This document shows, piece by piece, positions 8,606 to 17,601 of a stretch of 64,000 nucleotides of DNA (position 1 is its first letter; each line of letters starts with the position of its first letter). Source of the DNA: an uncultured Bacteroidota bacterium (GTDB lineage Bacteria > Bacteroidota > Bacteroidia > AKYH767-A > JABDAW01); contig CAIMUP010000141.1 in assembly GCA_903844645.1 (NCBI GenBank), positions 1 through 64,000 on the forward strand, given 5' to 3'. The translations under genes were made by a program, and so were the position numbers. The notes under the pieces were generated by a model, which was not told the origin of the DNA, did no database searches, and was given only the letters and a program-made list of their open reading frames with translations.

Positions 8606-9463
8606 CTATACTGATTTATTAGTCGGTGTTGTCCAATCAATATTACCTGATAGTAAATCAATTTTACTAGGCCCGATTAGACCAATTTCTTCAAAAGATT
8701 TCTTTTCGATAACCTTAAAATTATTTTTTATCGAATCTAATAATTCAATATTTTCAGGTTTAATAAATTCTTGATTTATTGCCCAATTAATACCTTGTTC
8801 ACAAAAAGGGACACTTGGATAACATATAGCATCAGCTTGACTATTTGAATGAGAGAGAATCAAATTGCTATATGCAGTTGTGATAATATATGTTCTTAAA
8901 TCATTTTTAGCTGGCTTACTAAAATGTTCAAATAAAAAACTATATAACAAAATGACAGCATCTTTAAAATCACCATCAAGTGTTTCCAAAAATGCATCAA
9001 GTATTTTTCCATTATTTATGTGGTATTCTGAAATTCTCTTTGTATTATCAGGGGTTGTAATTATTACATAATTTAGATTTGTTTTGATACGCCAGCGACC
9101 AATTGTAACATATAGAATATCACCAGGTTCTTTTGTATCTATCCAATTATCAACAAGTTCAAAATAGGAGGTTGGTCTGTTTTCAGCACAATAGAACTTT
9201 GATTGAAAAGGTTTGTTGCATCTTTGATAATTTTTAACAAGATAATTTGGAGCAATAGAAATGTCAGATAAATTTGGAAATAAATTATCTATCTCATGAG
9301 TCCTAGTCCTACAAACAATAGTACCTGCCGTAAAACTATTCGTTAAACACGGTAGTTGTCCAATCTGTATAAATGCAATCAATGCCTTTTCATAAGCATA
9401 TTCTTCATTAGGATCAATTGTTTCTAATTGGCTAATTGTGCTTTTTACTTTTTCTAAGGTCAT
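8606..9463 (-). CDS. RES-domain-like protein (tentative)
   Basis: The 285-residue protein has an internal segment TIVCRTRTHE, then YQRCNKPFQSKFYCAENRPT and SYFELVDNW. The spacing of R, a glycine-poor [FY]YCAE-like strand and SYFEL resembles RES domains, which act as NAD-degrading or ADP-ribosylating toxins. No separate antitoxin of the Xre type is adjacent, so the toxin reading is weak. It starts 4 bp after the stop of the protease gene and lies in the same accessory run as the MNT/HEPN modules. Confidence 0.5.
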   Translation of the reverse strand: MTLEKVKSTISQLETIDPNEEYAYEKALIAFIQIGQLPCLTNSFTAGTIVCRTRTHEIDNLFPNLSDISIAPNYLVKNYQRCNKPFQSKFYCAENRPTSYFELVDNWIDTKEPGDILYVTIGRWRIKTNLNYVIITTPDNTKRISEYHINNGKILDAFLETLDGDFKDAVILLYSFLFEHFSKPAKNDLRTYIITTAYSNLILSHSNSQADAICYPSVPFCEQGINWAINQEFIKPENIELLDSIKNNFKVIEKKSFEEIGLIGPSKIDLLSGNIDWTTPTNKSV

Positions 9464-9467
9464 TTAT

Positions 9468-10490
9468 TTATTGTTCATTTATTTTAAAATCTAAAACACG
9501 CGCTTTCACATAATACCCTGATTTTAGAATTACTCGTGGTGCATGCTGATCACTACTATTAAAATCAATTGAGCGTGCTAAAAAAGGTTTTATACTATTA
9601 CCATTTGTGTAGAAGGTATAATTACTGTTAAAGTAAGTTTCTTCATTGTAATCTACGATTGTTCCTGTTGCATCATAAACTAGGATTAAAATCACAATGT
9701 CACTTACAGCATATGGTAAATTATTTTTGATTGAAAAGAAAACCATAGTTGGTCCACAACCAAAACATGGATCAACATTTCTAACAACAACCCCTTCTTT
9801 TATATTAGGTGATATTTGTGATGCAAATGTTGATTTTTGTTGTGCCTTAATAGTTGAAATTGGGATTGTAGTAGATATTTTTATTTTTAAGTTGGTTAAA
9901 TATTTTATAGGGATTGCAAAGTTTAAATTTTGTCCACTTGTATAACTTGCAAAGGCAATTCCAATAACAAGTCCTGATGAATTTATAACTGGTCCTCCAC
10001 TACTACCAGGAGAAATCGGTGCAGTGATTTGTAAAACTTGGTTGGTTTGCATGTTGCGCACACCACTAACTATACCTTCTGAAAAGGTTCCATTTAATCC
10101 TTTTGGATTGCCTACAGCATAAATCTTTTCACCAATTTCTGGGGGCGTGTCAGAACCAAATGATAATTTTGTTCCATAAAGCCCCGAAACTTTTAGAATG
10201 ACCAAATCATTGTCTTTATCAATAGCAACATAACCGCTAACAGAATACTTTTTTGATTCTCCATTTTTTAAAATGTAGGCAGAATTACAACCTTCAATAA
10301 CATGAACATTAGTTACTATTAATTCATCGTCAATAATAAATCCTGAACCGTATGCAAGAGGCTGTGATATTTGATCTAACGCAACAATTGAAACTGTTGA
10401 GTTGATACTTGTTTTAGCTATCTCAGGTGCTGTTTGTGAAAATACATTTTGAATGACAAAAAATAGGATTAGGGTGAATAGCTTATTCAT
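9468..10490 (-). CDS. Secreted trypsin-like serine protease (S1C/DegP-like, no PDZ)
   Basis: The start at 10490 (MNKLFTLILFFVIQNVFSQ) is preferred over the track start because it gives a clean signal peptide. The catalytic triad is visible as TNVHVIEG (His63), DKDNDLVIL (Asp95) and PGSSGGPV (Ser164). No PDZ domain follows; instead the last ~130 residues are beta-rich and contain a PCFGCGP cysteine pair. It should act outside the inner membrane. It lies downstream of nrdB across repeat array a, and directly upstream of the RES-like gene. Confidence 0.88.
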   Translation of the reverse strand: MNKLFTLILFFVIQNVFSQTAPEIAKTSINSTVSIVALDQISQPLAYGSGFIIDDELIVTNVHVIEGCNSAYILKNGESKKYSVSGYVAIDKDNDLVILKVSGLYGTKLSFGSDTPPEIGEKIYAVGNPKGLNGTFSEGIVSGVRNMQTNQVLQITAPISPGSSGGPVINSSGLVIGIAFASYTSGQNLNFAIPIKYLTNLKIKISTTIPISTIKAQQKSTFASQISPNIKEGVVVRNVDPCFGCGPTMVFFSIKNNLPYAVSDIVILILVYDATGTIVDYNEETYFNSNYTFYTNGNSIKPFLARSIDFNSSDQHAPRVILKSGYYVKARVLDFKINEQ

Positions 10491-10551
10491 TTTAGTATCT
10501 TTAATTAATGACATTTAAAGTTCCAAAAGTATAAAAAAGTTCAGTTACCAT

Positions 10552-10950
10552 CCCGCCGCTCCAATACAAAAACCCTTCAAATCGCAAAAGTGAACCCTCC
10601 AATCGCAAAAGTGAACCCTCCAATCGCAAAAGTGAACCCTCCAATCCAAAATGTGAACCCTCCAATCCAAAATGTGAACCGTCAAATCGCAAATGTGAAC
10701 CCCCGAATCGCAAATGTGAACCGCCAAATCGGAAAAGTGAACCGCCGAATCGCAAATGTTTACCGTTGAATAGAATAAAAAACCCGCCGAATCGCATCCC
10801 TTGACCCCCGAATCGCATTCCTTGACCGCCGAATCCAATCCCTTGACCGCTGAATCCAATCCCTTGACCCTCGAATCCAATCCCTTGACCGCTGAATCGC
10901 ATTCCTCTACCCTTGAATCCCATTTCTCTACTGTCAATTCGCGTTCTCAT
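10552..10950. repeat. Array a: about 19 tandem 21-bp units
   Basis: Units align at a strict 21-bp step with the core CCGAATCGCAAATGTGAAC or close variants. The left half of the array ends units in AAGTGA or ATGTGA and the right half in TCCCTTG, so two subfamilies are joined. The array fills the gap between the nrdB stop and the protease gene. The ORFs predicted here on both strands are heptad-repeat artefacts of a period divisible by three. Confidence 0.95.
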
Positions 10951-10959
10951 TCCTCCAAA

Positions 10960-11925
10960 TCAAAAATCCTCATCCATCTTGAAACTATGCTGATCCTTAG
11001 AAGACATCACCCCCGCCTTCTGATACTCCCCAACACGTTTCTCAAAGAAATTAGTCTTGCCCTGCAAAGAAATCAACTCCATAAAATCAAAAGGATTCGT
11101 AACATTATAAATTCGCTTCTGTCCCAAAGCCACAAGCAATCTGTCCGCCACGAATTCGATATATTGAGACATCATTTTAGCATTCATCCCAATCAAATCA
11201 ACAGGCAAAGCGGTACTCACAAACTCCTGCTCAATCTTCACGGCATCAGCAATCATAGCAATAAGAACTTCCTTATCCAATTTATTCTCCAACATTCCAT
11301 AAAGCAGACATGCAAAGTCGCAATGCAAACCCTCATCGCGAGAAATAAGTTCATTGGAGAAACTCAAGCCCGGCATCAAGCCCCTCTTCTTCAACCAAAA
11401 GATAGAGCAGAAACTACCAGAGAAGAATATCCCTTCCACAGCAGCAAATGCAATCAGTCTTTCAGCAAAACTTCCCTTGCTTATCCAACGCAATGCCCAC
11501 TCCGCCTTCTTCTTAACACAAGGAACCGTTTCGATAGCATTGAACAGGCGGTTCTTTTCCTGCGTATCCTTGATGTAGGTATCTATTAATAAGGAATAAG
11601 TTTCGGAGTGAATATTCTCCATCATAATCTGAAATCCATAGAAGCAACGCGCCTCCGGAAGCTGCACTTCCTTCATGAAATTAACTGCCAGATTTTCATT
11701 CACGATACCATCGCTTGCAGCAAAGAACGCAAGCACATTCGTGATGAAATATCGTTCGCCATCATTCATCCGATCCCAGTCCTTTTGGTCTTGCGAAAGA
11801 TCCACTTCTTCTGCTGTCCAGAAGCTCGCTTCATGCTTTTTATACATCTCCCAAATCTTGGGGTACTTAATTGGAAAGAGCACAAAACGCTCGCTATTCT
11901 CTTCTAACAATACTTCATTTTTCAT
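10960..11925 (-). CDS. nrdB: Ribonucleoside-diphosphate reductase, beta subunit
   Basis: The start at 11925 ([20 protein letters not shown]) is chosen because the extra 31 track codons overlap the promoter. The diiron and radical residues are visible in [14 protein letters not shown] (Glu, His and the radical Tyr), EGIFFSGSF and [10 protein letters not shown]. The protein generates the tyrosyl radical used by NrdA. The C-terminal SFKMDEDF is the usual NrdA-docking tail. The stop codon is followed after 9 bp by repeat array a. Confidence 0.97.
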   Translation of the reverse strand: MKNEVLLEENSERFVLFPIKYPKIWEMYKKHEASFWTAEEVDLSQDQKDWDRMNDGERYFITNVLAFFAASDGIVNENLAVNFMKEVQLPEARCFYGFQIMMENIHSETYSLLIDTYIKDTQEKNRLFNAIETVPCVKKKAEWALRWISKGSFAERLIAFAAVEGIFFSGSFCSIFWLKKRGLMPGLSFSNELISRDEGLHCDFACLLYGMLENKLDKEVLIAMIADAVKIEQEFVSTALPVDLIGMNAKMMSQYIEFVADRLLVALGQKRIYNVTNPFDFMELISLQGKTNFFEKRVGEYQKAGVMSSKDQHSFKMDEDF

Positions 11926-11987
11926 ATCTTTATTTTCTATTATATTTAGTTTAATTCTCTGTAAATTTCCCCCTTTTTTTGGGGATG

Positions 11988-11995
11988 CAAAGATT
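11988..11995 (-). promoter_or_regulatory. nrdB promoter (AATCTTTG, TAnnTTTG-like)
   Basis: Minus-strand AATCTTTGCATCCCC lies about 63 bp before the ATG. It differs from TAnnTTTG only in the first base. Confidence 0.5.
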
Positions 11996-12243
11996 CCCAA
12001 ATTTTGTTTCCCCCGCAACCCTTTTTTATAAACAATGCCTAAAAGTTTTTAACATTTCATTCGCTTTTCTTGTTGATAAATATTTCTCGCCTTGACCTTG
12101 TAAAATTAAATTTCTTTTCAATACCAATGATAACAAACGGTATATAAATTATAACACCCGCTTGTTAGAAACTTTTTTTCGTTACTTTCTCCTGAAATCT
12201 GGTTTTTGGAAAAGAATTTGATAGGGGCGAAAAACTCGTTATC

Positions 12244-12816
12244 CTAAATTCTTTTATCCAATTCCTCGGCGACGAAGGTAAGTTGTTTATACCATTCTTC
12301 GCCATACTTCCTGGTGAGGCTTTCTTTCAGGAAAACATAGACCGGAACCTTGAGGCTTTCCCCGAGTTTGCAGGCGGGAGCGCATACTTCCCAACGGTCA
12401 TAATTCAGTGCATCATAGTCTTTATGCTTCGTAATCCGGATCGGGTAAAGATGGCAGGAAATAGGCTTCTTAAAATCTATCTTCCCCTCCAGATACGCCT
12501 TTTCTATCGCGCAAAAGGCGGTGTTATCGTGGAAATAGACATACGCACATTCCTTACCTTTAATTAAAGGAGTGGTGTATTCGCCGCCGCCTTCGTGGAT
12601 GTACAATCCTTGCTTCTCGACTGCCTTGATGCCGCCATGCGACATATAGGGTTTTACCTTATTATATATCTTTTTCAAAACGGGCAGTTCGTCTTCATCC
12701 AAAGGGGCACCCATATCTCCCATTACGCAGCAGGCACCTTTGCATTTGTTCAGGTCGCAGACGAATGCCTTATCTATCACATCCTCCGAAACGAGGGTAT
12801 TTTCTATTGCTATCAT
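12244..12816 (-). CDS. DUF3109 family cysteine-rich protein
   Basis: The 190-residue protein has LNKCKGACCVMGDMGAPL, ISCHLYPIR and VCAPACKLG. These cysteines suggest an Fe-S or zinc site, as in DUF3109 and the related YkgJ family; the biochemical role is unknown. A TAATTTTG promoter ends 4 nt before the ATG, so the message is probably leaderless. Both neighbouring gaps are non-coding. I see no operon partner. Confidence 0.88.
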   Translation of the reverse strand: MIAIENTLVSEDVIDKAFVCDLNKCKGACCVMGDMGAPLDEDELPVLKKIYNKVKPYMSHGGIKAVEKQGLYIHEGGGEYTTPLIKGKECAYVYFHDNTAFCAIEKAYLEGKIDFKKPISCHLYPIRITKHKDYDALNYDRWEVCAPACKLGESLKVPVYVFLKESLTRKYGEEWYKQLTFVAEELDKRI

Positions 12817-12820
12817 GCCG

Positions 12821-12828
12821 CAAAATTA
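12821..12828 (-). promoter_or_regulatory. TAATTTTG promoter of the DUF3109 gene, predicted leaderless
   Basis: The element is followed by CGGC and then the ATG. With the usual ~7-nt distance to the start of transcription, the transcript would begin at or next to the start codon. Confidence 0.55.
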
Positions 12829-12916
12829 GTGAAAAACGGTGAAAGGTGGGTGAAGAGCCTTGGAAGGAATAAAAAATAAATCTCATCGGAAAGAGTATCT
12901 ATGTCGGAAAGAATGG

Positions 12917-13037
12917 TAGTTTGCACCGATGAAGACCAAAAATTGTTCGCTGACTGATTCTCAAAAGTTGAGGGTTGCTCTATTGCCAATGGCTAAGACC
13001 CTCAACCGATGCAGGTAAGACGCACTCCTTATTATAG
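12917..13037 (+). ncRNA. Candidate structured RNA, copy 1 (leader of array b)
   Basis: About 118 nt starting at TTTGCACC are strongly similar to 60646-60765. Shared blocks include TTCTCAA, GTTGAGGGTTGCTCT, TTGCCAaTGGCTAAGACCCT, CGATG and GCACTCCT. A 9-bp stem pairs GUUGAGGGU with ACCCUCAAC around a GCC-AAU-GGC mini-hairpin. The similarity begins at the -7 element (TAGTTTG, one base short of TAnnTTTG), so promoter and RNA appear to have been copied together. In both copies a 21-bp-type repeat array follows directly. Confidence 0.6.
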
Positions 13038-13083
13038 CCCCGTTTTTCCCCTCCCGAATCTCGTGGATAGGGTCTTTTTAGGG

Positions 13084-13272
13084 ATTCTACATATATCCAG
13101 AACCGTTCTGCATATATGCATCTTCATTCTGCATACATGCATCGTCATTCTGCGTACATGCAGCGTCGTTCTGCATACATGCAGCGTCATTCTGCATACA
13201 TGCAGCGTCATTCTGCATACATGCAGCGTCGTTCTGCATACATGCAGCGTCATGCAGCATACATGCAGAATA
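13084..13272. repeat. Array b: about 8-9 tandem 21-bp units
   Basis: The core is TTCTGCATACATGCAGCGTC. Each unit contains CTGCAT-AC-ATGCAG, a perfect 6-bp-arm palindrome with a 2-nt spacer. Seven units between 13105 and 13251 are in exact 21-bp register, with degenerate units at both ends. It lies downstream of the structured RNA copy 1. Confidence 0.95.
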
Positions 13273-13332
13273 CCCCTACCTTTAACAATAAAGTATTAAT
13301 TAACATAACAATAACCATTAAAATTTAAGAAA

Positions 13333-13407
13333 ATGAAATTTAGAACACCAAAATTATTAAGCATCTTCGTTCGGAAGACAAAAAAAGACCACGGCATGTC
13401 GAACTAA
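13333..13407 (+). CDS. Possible 24-residue basic peptide
   Basis: An ATG after an A-rich, Bacteroidota-like leader (TTTAAGAAA) opens MKFRTPKLLSIFVRKTKKDH plus GMSN. The gap around it has a plus-strand promoter upstream (with the structured RNA and array b) and a terminator 33 bp downstream, which makes a short transcript unit plausible. It is too short for coding statistics and I recognise no family. Confidence 0.35.
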   Translation: MKFRTPKLLSIFVRKTKKDHGMSN

Positions 13408-13439
13408 GCAAAGGGTTTTTGGTATTTAATAAAAAAACG

Positions 13440-13472
13440 AAGCCCTCCATCACTATTTTGGAGGGCTTTATT
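13440..13472. terminator. Bidirectional intrinsic terminator
   Basis: AAGCCCTCCA pairs with TGGAGGGCTT, flanked by an A-run on the left and T-rich sequence on the right. It lies between the possible peptide gene (+) and the DUF2304 gene (-). Confidence 0.85.
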
Positions 13473-13810
13473 TATTCACTCTTCATTTTTTCTTTAATCA
13501 TCGCGATTTCCTGGGCTAAGGTTTTATTCTGCTCCTGAAGCTTCGAGATGACCACCGAAAGGTGTAATAAATAAATCATCAAAGCAAAGATAACCGCCGT
13601 GAATACGAGGTTCGGAGCCTGATAAATTCCGAAGAGATGTGACATCACCTCAAGCCCGTTCCGCCAAAACGAAAAGACGATCAAGAAGATGGTGCAGACA
13701 ATCCACACGATGGCATATTCCTCGCGAAGCCGTCCGCGAATGATGAGCCTGCCGATGTAAAACAGGAAGGCGATGCTGGTCGCGATAGCAATAATTTGAA
13801 TTCTTTCCAT
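13472..13810 (-). CDS. DUF2304 small membrane protein
   Basis: The 112-residue protein has three hydrophobic segments (about 4-24, 34-52 and 68-88) and the family pattern RGRLREEYAIVWIVCTIFLI. A charged coiled C-terminus follows (KLQEQNKTLAQEIAMIKEK). DUF2304 proteins are regularly encoded next to GT2 dolichyl-phosphate-mannose-synthase-like enzymes, as here: its ATG overlaps the glycosyltransferase stop in TAATG. It probably assists that enzyme at the membrane. Confidence 0.9.
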   Translation of the reverse strand: MERIQIIAIATSIAFLFYIGRLIIRGRLREEYAIVWIVCTIFLIVFSFWRNGLEVMSHLFGIYQAPNLVFTAVIFALMIYLLHLSVVISKLQEQNKTLAQEIAMIKEKMKSE

Positions 13811-14535
13811 TATAATTTTTTTGATTTAAGTCGTAGGTAAGTAAAGAAGATGGCGAGCGTAACTTTCACCATGTAATATATCCCCGATAGCCCGCCAATA
13901 GAGGAAGTGCCGCCTTGTCGCTCTTTCATCTCGACGGGTACTTCCACTATTTTTAATCCGTTGAAGGCATATAGTATAATTGCTTCGGGTTCGGGGTATT
14001 CGTCGGGGTAATATTTATCCACAATCGCGAGTGCCTTGCGGTTCATGGCGCGAAAACCAGAGGTGCTATCCGTGAATTGCACATGCACCAACAACTGATG
14101 AACATACCTGAAATAGTTTATCCCCACGCGCCGCATGTTAGAGGATTGAAAGCCAGTTTTCTCAATGAATCGAGAACCGATCACCACATCGGCATCGCCA
14201 TTAATTATCGGGGCAATGAGTTTCGGAATTTCCTCTGCCGGATGTTGCCCATCGCCATCAACTTGGATTGCTATATCGAAATTATTCCGTAACGCATACT
14301 TAAAACCAGTCTGCACCGCACCCCCAATGCCAAGATTCACGGGCAAGTTGAGCACTATGCAATCGCAAGTCGCAGCCACGAGGAAGGTGTTATCCTTAGA
14401 ACAATCATTCACCACGACAGCGATTATGTTGATTCCATGAATTTTTTTTATTTGATTAATATTTTCTACCACCGCAGAAATATTTTTTTCCTCATTGTAT
14501 GCCGGGATAATGGCAGCTATCTTTATGTTATTCAT
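13810..14535 (-). CDS. Family 2 glycosyltransferase (polyprenyl-phosphate sugar transferase-like)
   Basis: The 241-residue enzyme opens AAIIPAYNEEKNISAVV and has DGDGQHPAEE, the GT-A metal-binding region, followed by SRFIEKTGFQ. The hydrophobic tail (IYYMVKVTLAIFFTYL) suggests membrane association. The family transfers sugars from nucleotide donors to polyprenyl phosphate. It is translationally coupled to DUF2304 downstream and divergent from recQ. Confidence 0.92.
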   Translation of the reverse strand: MNNIKIAAIIPAYNEEKNISAVVENINQIKKIHGINIIAVVVNDCSKDNTFLVAATCDCIVLNLPVNLGIGGAVQTGFKYALRNNFDIAIQVDGDGQHPAEEIPKLIAPIINGDADVVIGSRFIEKTGFQSSNMRRVGINYFRYVHQLLVHVQFTDSTSGFRAMNRKALAIVDKYYPDEYPEPEAIILYAFNGLKIVEVPVEMKERQGGTSSIGGLSGIYYMVKVTLAIFFTYLRLKSKKL

Positions 14536-14635
14536 AGTACTATTTCAGGTTTTATAAGGGTGTTCATGCGGCGTTATAAAGTGCAAATATGTGAAATTTT
14601 TTACAGAAGTGTTGTTTTATTAATTTTTTTCATTG

Positions 14636-14643
14636 TATATTTG
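14636..14643 (+). promoter_or_regulatory. recQ promoter TATATTTG
   Basis: It matches TAnnTTTG about 70 bp before the recQ ATG, giving a leader of roughly 63 nt. Confidence 0.65.
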
Positions 14644-14713
14644 CAGTAGTGGAAATTTTGAATCCGTTGCAAAAGTATAATTATTAAAGATTAAGAAGTA
14701 GAATAAAAATAAA

Positions 14714-16912
14714 ATGGTAGTAAAAGAAAAGATGATTGCAGAGAACCTGCAAAAGTATTTTGGGTTTAATAAATTCAAAGGAGACCAAGAGGCGATAATT
14801 AAAAACATTCTTGAAGGAAAGGATTCGTTCGTCATAATGCCCACTGGCGGCGGAAAGTCGTTGTGTTATCAGTTGCCTGCGTTGATGCTTCCAGGCACAG
14901 CTATCGTGGTATCGCCACTGATTGCCTTGATGAAAAATCAGGTAGATGCCATGCGCGGTTTTGGTAGTGAAGATGGTATCGCACATTTCCTGAATTCCTC
15001 TTTGTCGAAGCAAGAGATTTTGGATGTGAAAAGAGATATTACCAACAAAAAAACAAAGTTGTTGTATGTTGCCCCAGAGTCCTTGACGAAGGAGGAGAAT
15101 GTTGCTTTCTTTAAAGAGATAGACATTTCCTTTTTTGCGATTGATGAAGCACATTGTATTTCGGAGTGGGGGCATGATTTCCGCCCTGAATACAGGCGTT
15201 TAAGACCAATCATCGAAGCGATTGGCAAGGTTCCTATCATGGCATTGACAGCTACTGCAACCCCGAAGGTGCAACAGGATATTCAGAAGAATTTGAACAT
15301 GCTGAAAGCGAAATTATTTAAATCTTCTTTCAACAGACCAAACCTTTATTATGAAGTACGCCCCAAGGTGGATGCTATTAAAGAAATCATTAAATATGTA
15401 AAGCAAAACCAAGGCAAATCGGGCATTGTTTATTGCCTTAGCCGCAAACGAGTAGAGGAAGTTTCTGAAACATTAAATGTGAATGGAATAAAATCTCTTC
15501 CTTATCATGCGGGCTTAGAAGCTTCATTGAGAGCGAAGACACAGGATAAATTCCTGATGGAGGAAATAGATGTTATCGTAGCTACTATTGCCTTCGGAAT
15601 GGGGATTGACAAGCCTGATGTTCGGTTTGTTATCCACCATGAAATTCCAAAAAGCTTAGAAGGATATTACCAAGAAACAGGGCGAGCCGGGCGTGATGGA
15701 AAGGAAGGAAAATGTATCGCATTTTATAGTTATAAAGACATTGAGAAATTGGAGAAATTCCATAAGGGAAAACCAATTGCCGAACAAGAAATTGGTAAGC
15801 AACTACTGCTTGAAACCGTTGCCTACTGCGAGTCTTCGGTATGTAGAAGGAAACAGTTATTAAATTATTTTGGAGAAGTTTATCCGCATGATAGTTGTGA
15901 TAATTGTGACAACTGCATCCGTCCCAAGACTAAGTTTGAGGGGCAAGACGAAATGGCTCTTTTGTTGGAGACCATTGTTGCCATTAAAGAAAAATTCAAC
16001 GCCGACCATGTCATCAATGTTTTATTAGGCAAGGCTGAAGCACAGGTGAAGTCGTATAAACATAACAAGCTCGAGGTATTCGGAGAGGGGTCGGATAAAG
16101 ATAAAAAATTCTGGATGGCGGTGATTAGGCAAGGACTGATAGCCGGATTCATCAAGAAAGAAATAGAGACCTATGGACTGTTAAGCGTTTCTCATGATGG
16201 TCGTGATTTTATCAAGAAGCCTTATTCTTTTATGCTCACCAAGGATCATGATTATGAAGCTCCGGAGTCCGAAGACGATGATGATATTATGTCTGCAGGA
16301 GGAGCTGTTACCAGTGCTTCAGACAACGCTTTGTTCCAGATGCTCAAGGATTTGCGTAAGAAAATCGCCAACCAAAAAAAGCTCCCTCCTTTCGTGATTT
16401 TCCAAGATACTTCCTTAGAAGAAATGGCGATTCAATACCCTATCACGATGGAGGAAATGAAGAACATCGTAGGCGTAGGGGCAGGCAAGGCGCAGCGTTA
16501 TGGTAAGGAGTTTATCGAATTAATTGACTCATACGTTGAGGAGCATGAGATCGAAAGACCGATGGATATGGTCGTAAAATCGGTGGTGAATAAATCAGGG
16601 CAAAAGGTATATATCATCACCAATATTGATCGGAAAATTAGCCTCAACGATATTTGCAAAGCCAAGGGAATGGCGATGAGTAGCCTGATTACAGAGATAG
16701 AAAGTATTGTAAGTTCGGGTACCAAGATTGACATTAATTATTTCATTAACGAGGTATTGGATAAAGACCGCCAGGTAGAGGTGTTCGATTATTTCAAACA
16801 CGCCGATACCGATTCCGTAGAGGATGCTTTGAGAGACCTTGGCGAGAACGAATATTCGCCAGAAGAAATCCGATTGATGCGAATAAAGTTCATGTCCGAG
16901 ATGGGCAATTAA
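14714..16912 (+). CDS. recQ: ATP-dependent DNA helicase RecQ
   Basis: The 732-residue 3'-5' helicase acts in recombination and fork repair. Motif I is IMPTGGGKSLCYQLP, motif II IDEAHCISEWGHDF and motif VI QETGRAGRDG. The RecQ zinc site (CRRKQLLNYFGE, then CDNCDNC) follows at about 375-400. An HRDC domain is near 540-610 (LFQMLKDLRKKIANQ). The last ~110 residues form the extra C-terminal helical domain common in Bacteroidota RecQ. MIAENLQKYFG, six codons further in, is an alternative start. Confidence 0.97.
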   Translation: MVVKEKMIAENLQKYFGFNKFKGDQEAIIKNILEGKDSFVIMPTGGGKSLCYQLPALMLPGTAIVVSPLIALMKNQVDAMRGFGSEDGIAHFLNSSLSKQEILDVKRDITNKKTKLLYVAPESLTKEENVAFFKEIDISFFAIDEAHCISEWGHDFRPEYRRLRPIIEAIGKVPIMALTATATPKVQQDIQKNLNMLKAKLFKSSFNRPNLYYEVRPKVDAIKEIIKYVKQNQGKSGIVYCLSRKRVEEVSETLNVNGIKSLPYHAGLEASLRAKTQDKFLMEEIDVIVATIAFGMGIDKPDVRFVIHHEIPKSLEGYYQETGRAGRDGKEGKCIAFYSYKDIEKLEKFHKGKPIAEQEIGKQLLLETVAYCESSVCRRKQLLNYFGEVYPHDSCDNCDNCIRPKTKFEGQDEMALLLETIVAIKEKFNADHVINVLLGKAEAQVKSYKHNKLEVFGEGSDKDKKFWMAVIRQGLIAGFIKKEIETYGLLSVSHDGRDFIKKPYSFMLTKDHDYEAPESEDDDDIMSAGGAVTSASDNALFQMLKDLRKKIANQKKLPPFVIFQDTSLEEMAIQYPITMEEMKNIVGVGAGKAQRYGKEFIELIDSYVEEHEIERPMDMVVKSVVNKSGQKVYIITNIDRKISLNDICKAKGMAMSSLITEIESIVSSGTKIDINYFINEVLDKDRQVEVFDYFKHADTDSVEDALRDLGENEYSPEEIRLMRIKFMSEMGN

Positions 16913-16957
16913 AAAATATTTTATTAAAAAGTAACCTTTTCAAAAACGGTGCGTAAA

Positions 16958-16990
16958 AAACCGTGATTGCAGAAATAGCAATCATGGTTT
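16958..16990. repeat. 13-bp-arm inverted repeat after recQ
   Basis: AAACCGTGATTGC pairs with GCAATCATGGTTT, with one G.T position. It is not followed by a T-run, so it is probably an mRNA 3' hairpin rather than the terminator. Confidence 0.7.
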
Positions 16991-17012
16991 AAAGGGTTAT
17001 TTTGGTGAATGT

Positions 17013-17047
17013 GGAGGGAGGAACGAAAGTTCTTCCCTCCTTTTTTT
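17013..17047 (+). terminator. recQ intrinsic terminator
   Basis: GGAGGGAGGAAC pairs with GTTCTTCCCTCC around GAAA, with one G.T pair, and is followed by seven Ts. Confidence 0.9.
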
Positions 17048-17155
17048 AATACCTTTTTTCGGGGAATAGGATGTTGCTATTTTATCAAATTATAATGCCT
17101 TACTAAATAGACTAAAGTCGGTTTCGAACAGGGTTTAATGAATAGAGGATACCAA

Positions 17156-17365
17156 TCCGTTATTCCCGATCCCATTATCTCGATAACTAGTCCCGTAATC
17201 TCGATAACCAGTTCCATTATCTCGATAACCAGTCCCATTACCTCGATAACCAGTCCCATTATCTCGGTAACCAGTCCCATTATCTCGGTAACCGATCCCA
17301 TTATCTCGATAACCGGTCCCATTATCTCGATAACTGGTCCTGTTATCTCGATAATTAGTCGGTTA
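17156..17365. repeat. Array c: about 10 tandem 21-bp units
   Basis: The core is CCCATTATCTCGATAACCAG. Nine units from 17171 to 17359 are in exact 21-bp step, with a degenerate unit on each side. Each contains TATC-TC-GATA, a palindrome with a 2-nt spacer. It lies between the recQ terminator and the promoter of the next T9SS gene. Confidence 0.95.
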
Positions 17366-17562
17366 ATCTCTCCGGCGGATTTATTTACCGTTGTCGGAGG
17401 GCTTTTCGGGATAAAAAAAGGAATCTGTATTTTGTAATTAAATCCCATTCCGCGAAGCTCAAAAGATCAATCTCTTCAAATTGGGAATGTAATATCTCTA
17501 TCCCGACCAAACCGAAGCTGGATAAAAAATGAAAGAAAATGTTTGGTATGCCGAAAAATATT

Positions 17563-17570
17563 TATCTTTG
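17563..17570 (+). promoter_or_regulatory. TATCTTTG promoter of the T9SS gene at 17602
   Basis: It matches TAnnTTTG with a TTG about 17 nt upstream. The leader would be about 25 nt and A-rich. Confidence 0.7.
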
Positions 17571-17601
17571 CGCCATTAATAACTAAATAAATTATAAGCA
17601 A

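Noticed and set aside
10501-10950. Heptad-repeat ORFs (for example MRFGGQG...) on both strands over array a
   Set aside because: A 21-bp period keeps every frame in register, so ORFs appear on both strands. They lack leaders, and the same artefact occurs at arrays b, c, f, i, j, k and n.
10801-11589. 262-residue plus-strand ORF
   Set aside because: It starts in array a and runs antisense through nrdB.
12050-12200. Possible replication origin (TTATCAACA on the minus strand, AT-rich)
   Set aside because: Only one imperfect DnaA-box-like sequence and no dnaA, dnaN or clustered boxes.
13032-13299. ORFs over array b (MTLHVCR- and ILHTCSV-type repeats)
   Set aside because: They are translations of 21-bp repeats on both strands without independent support.
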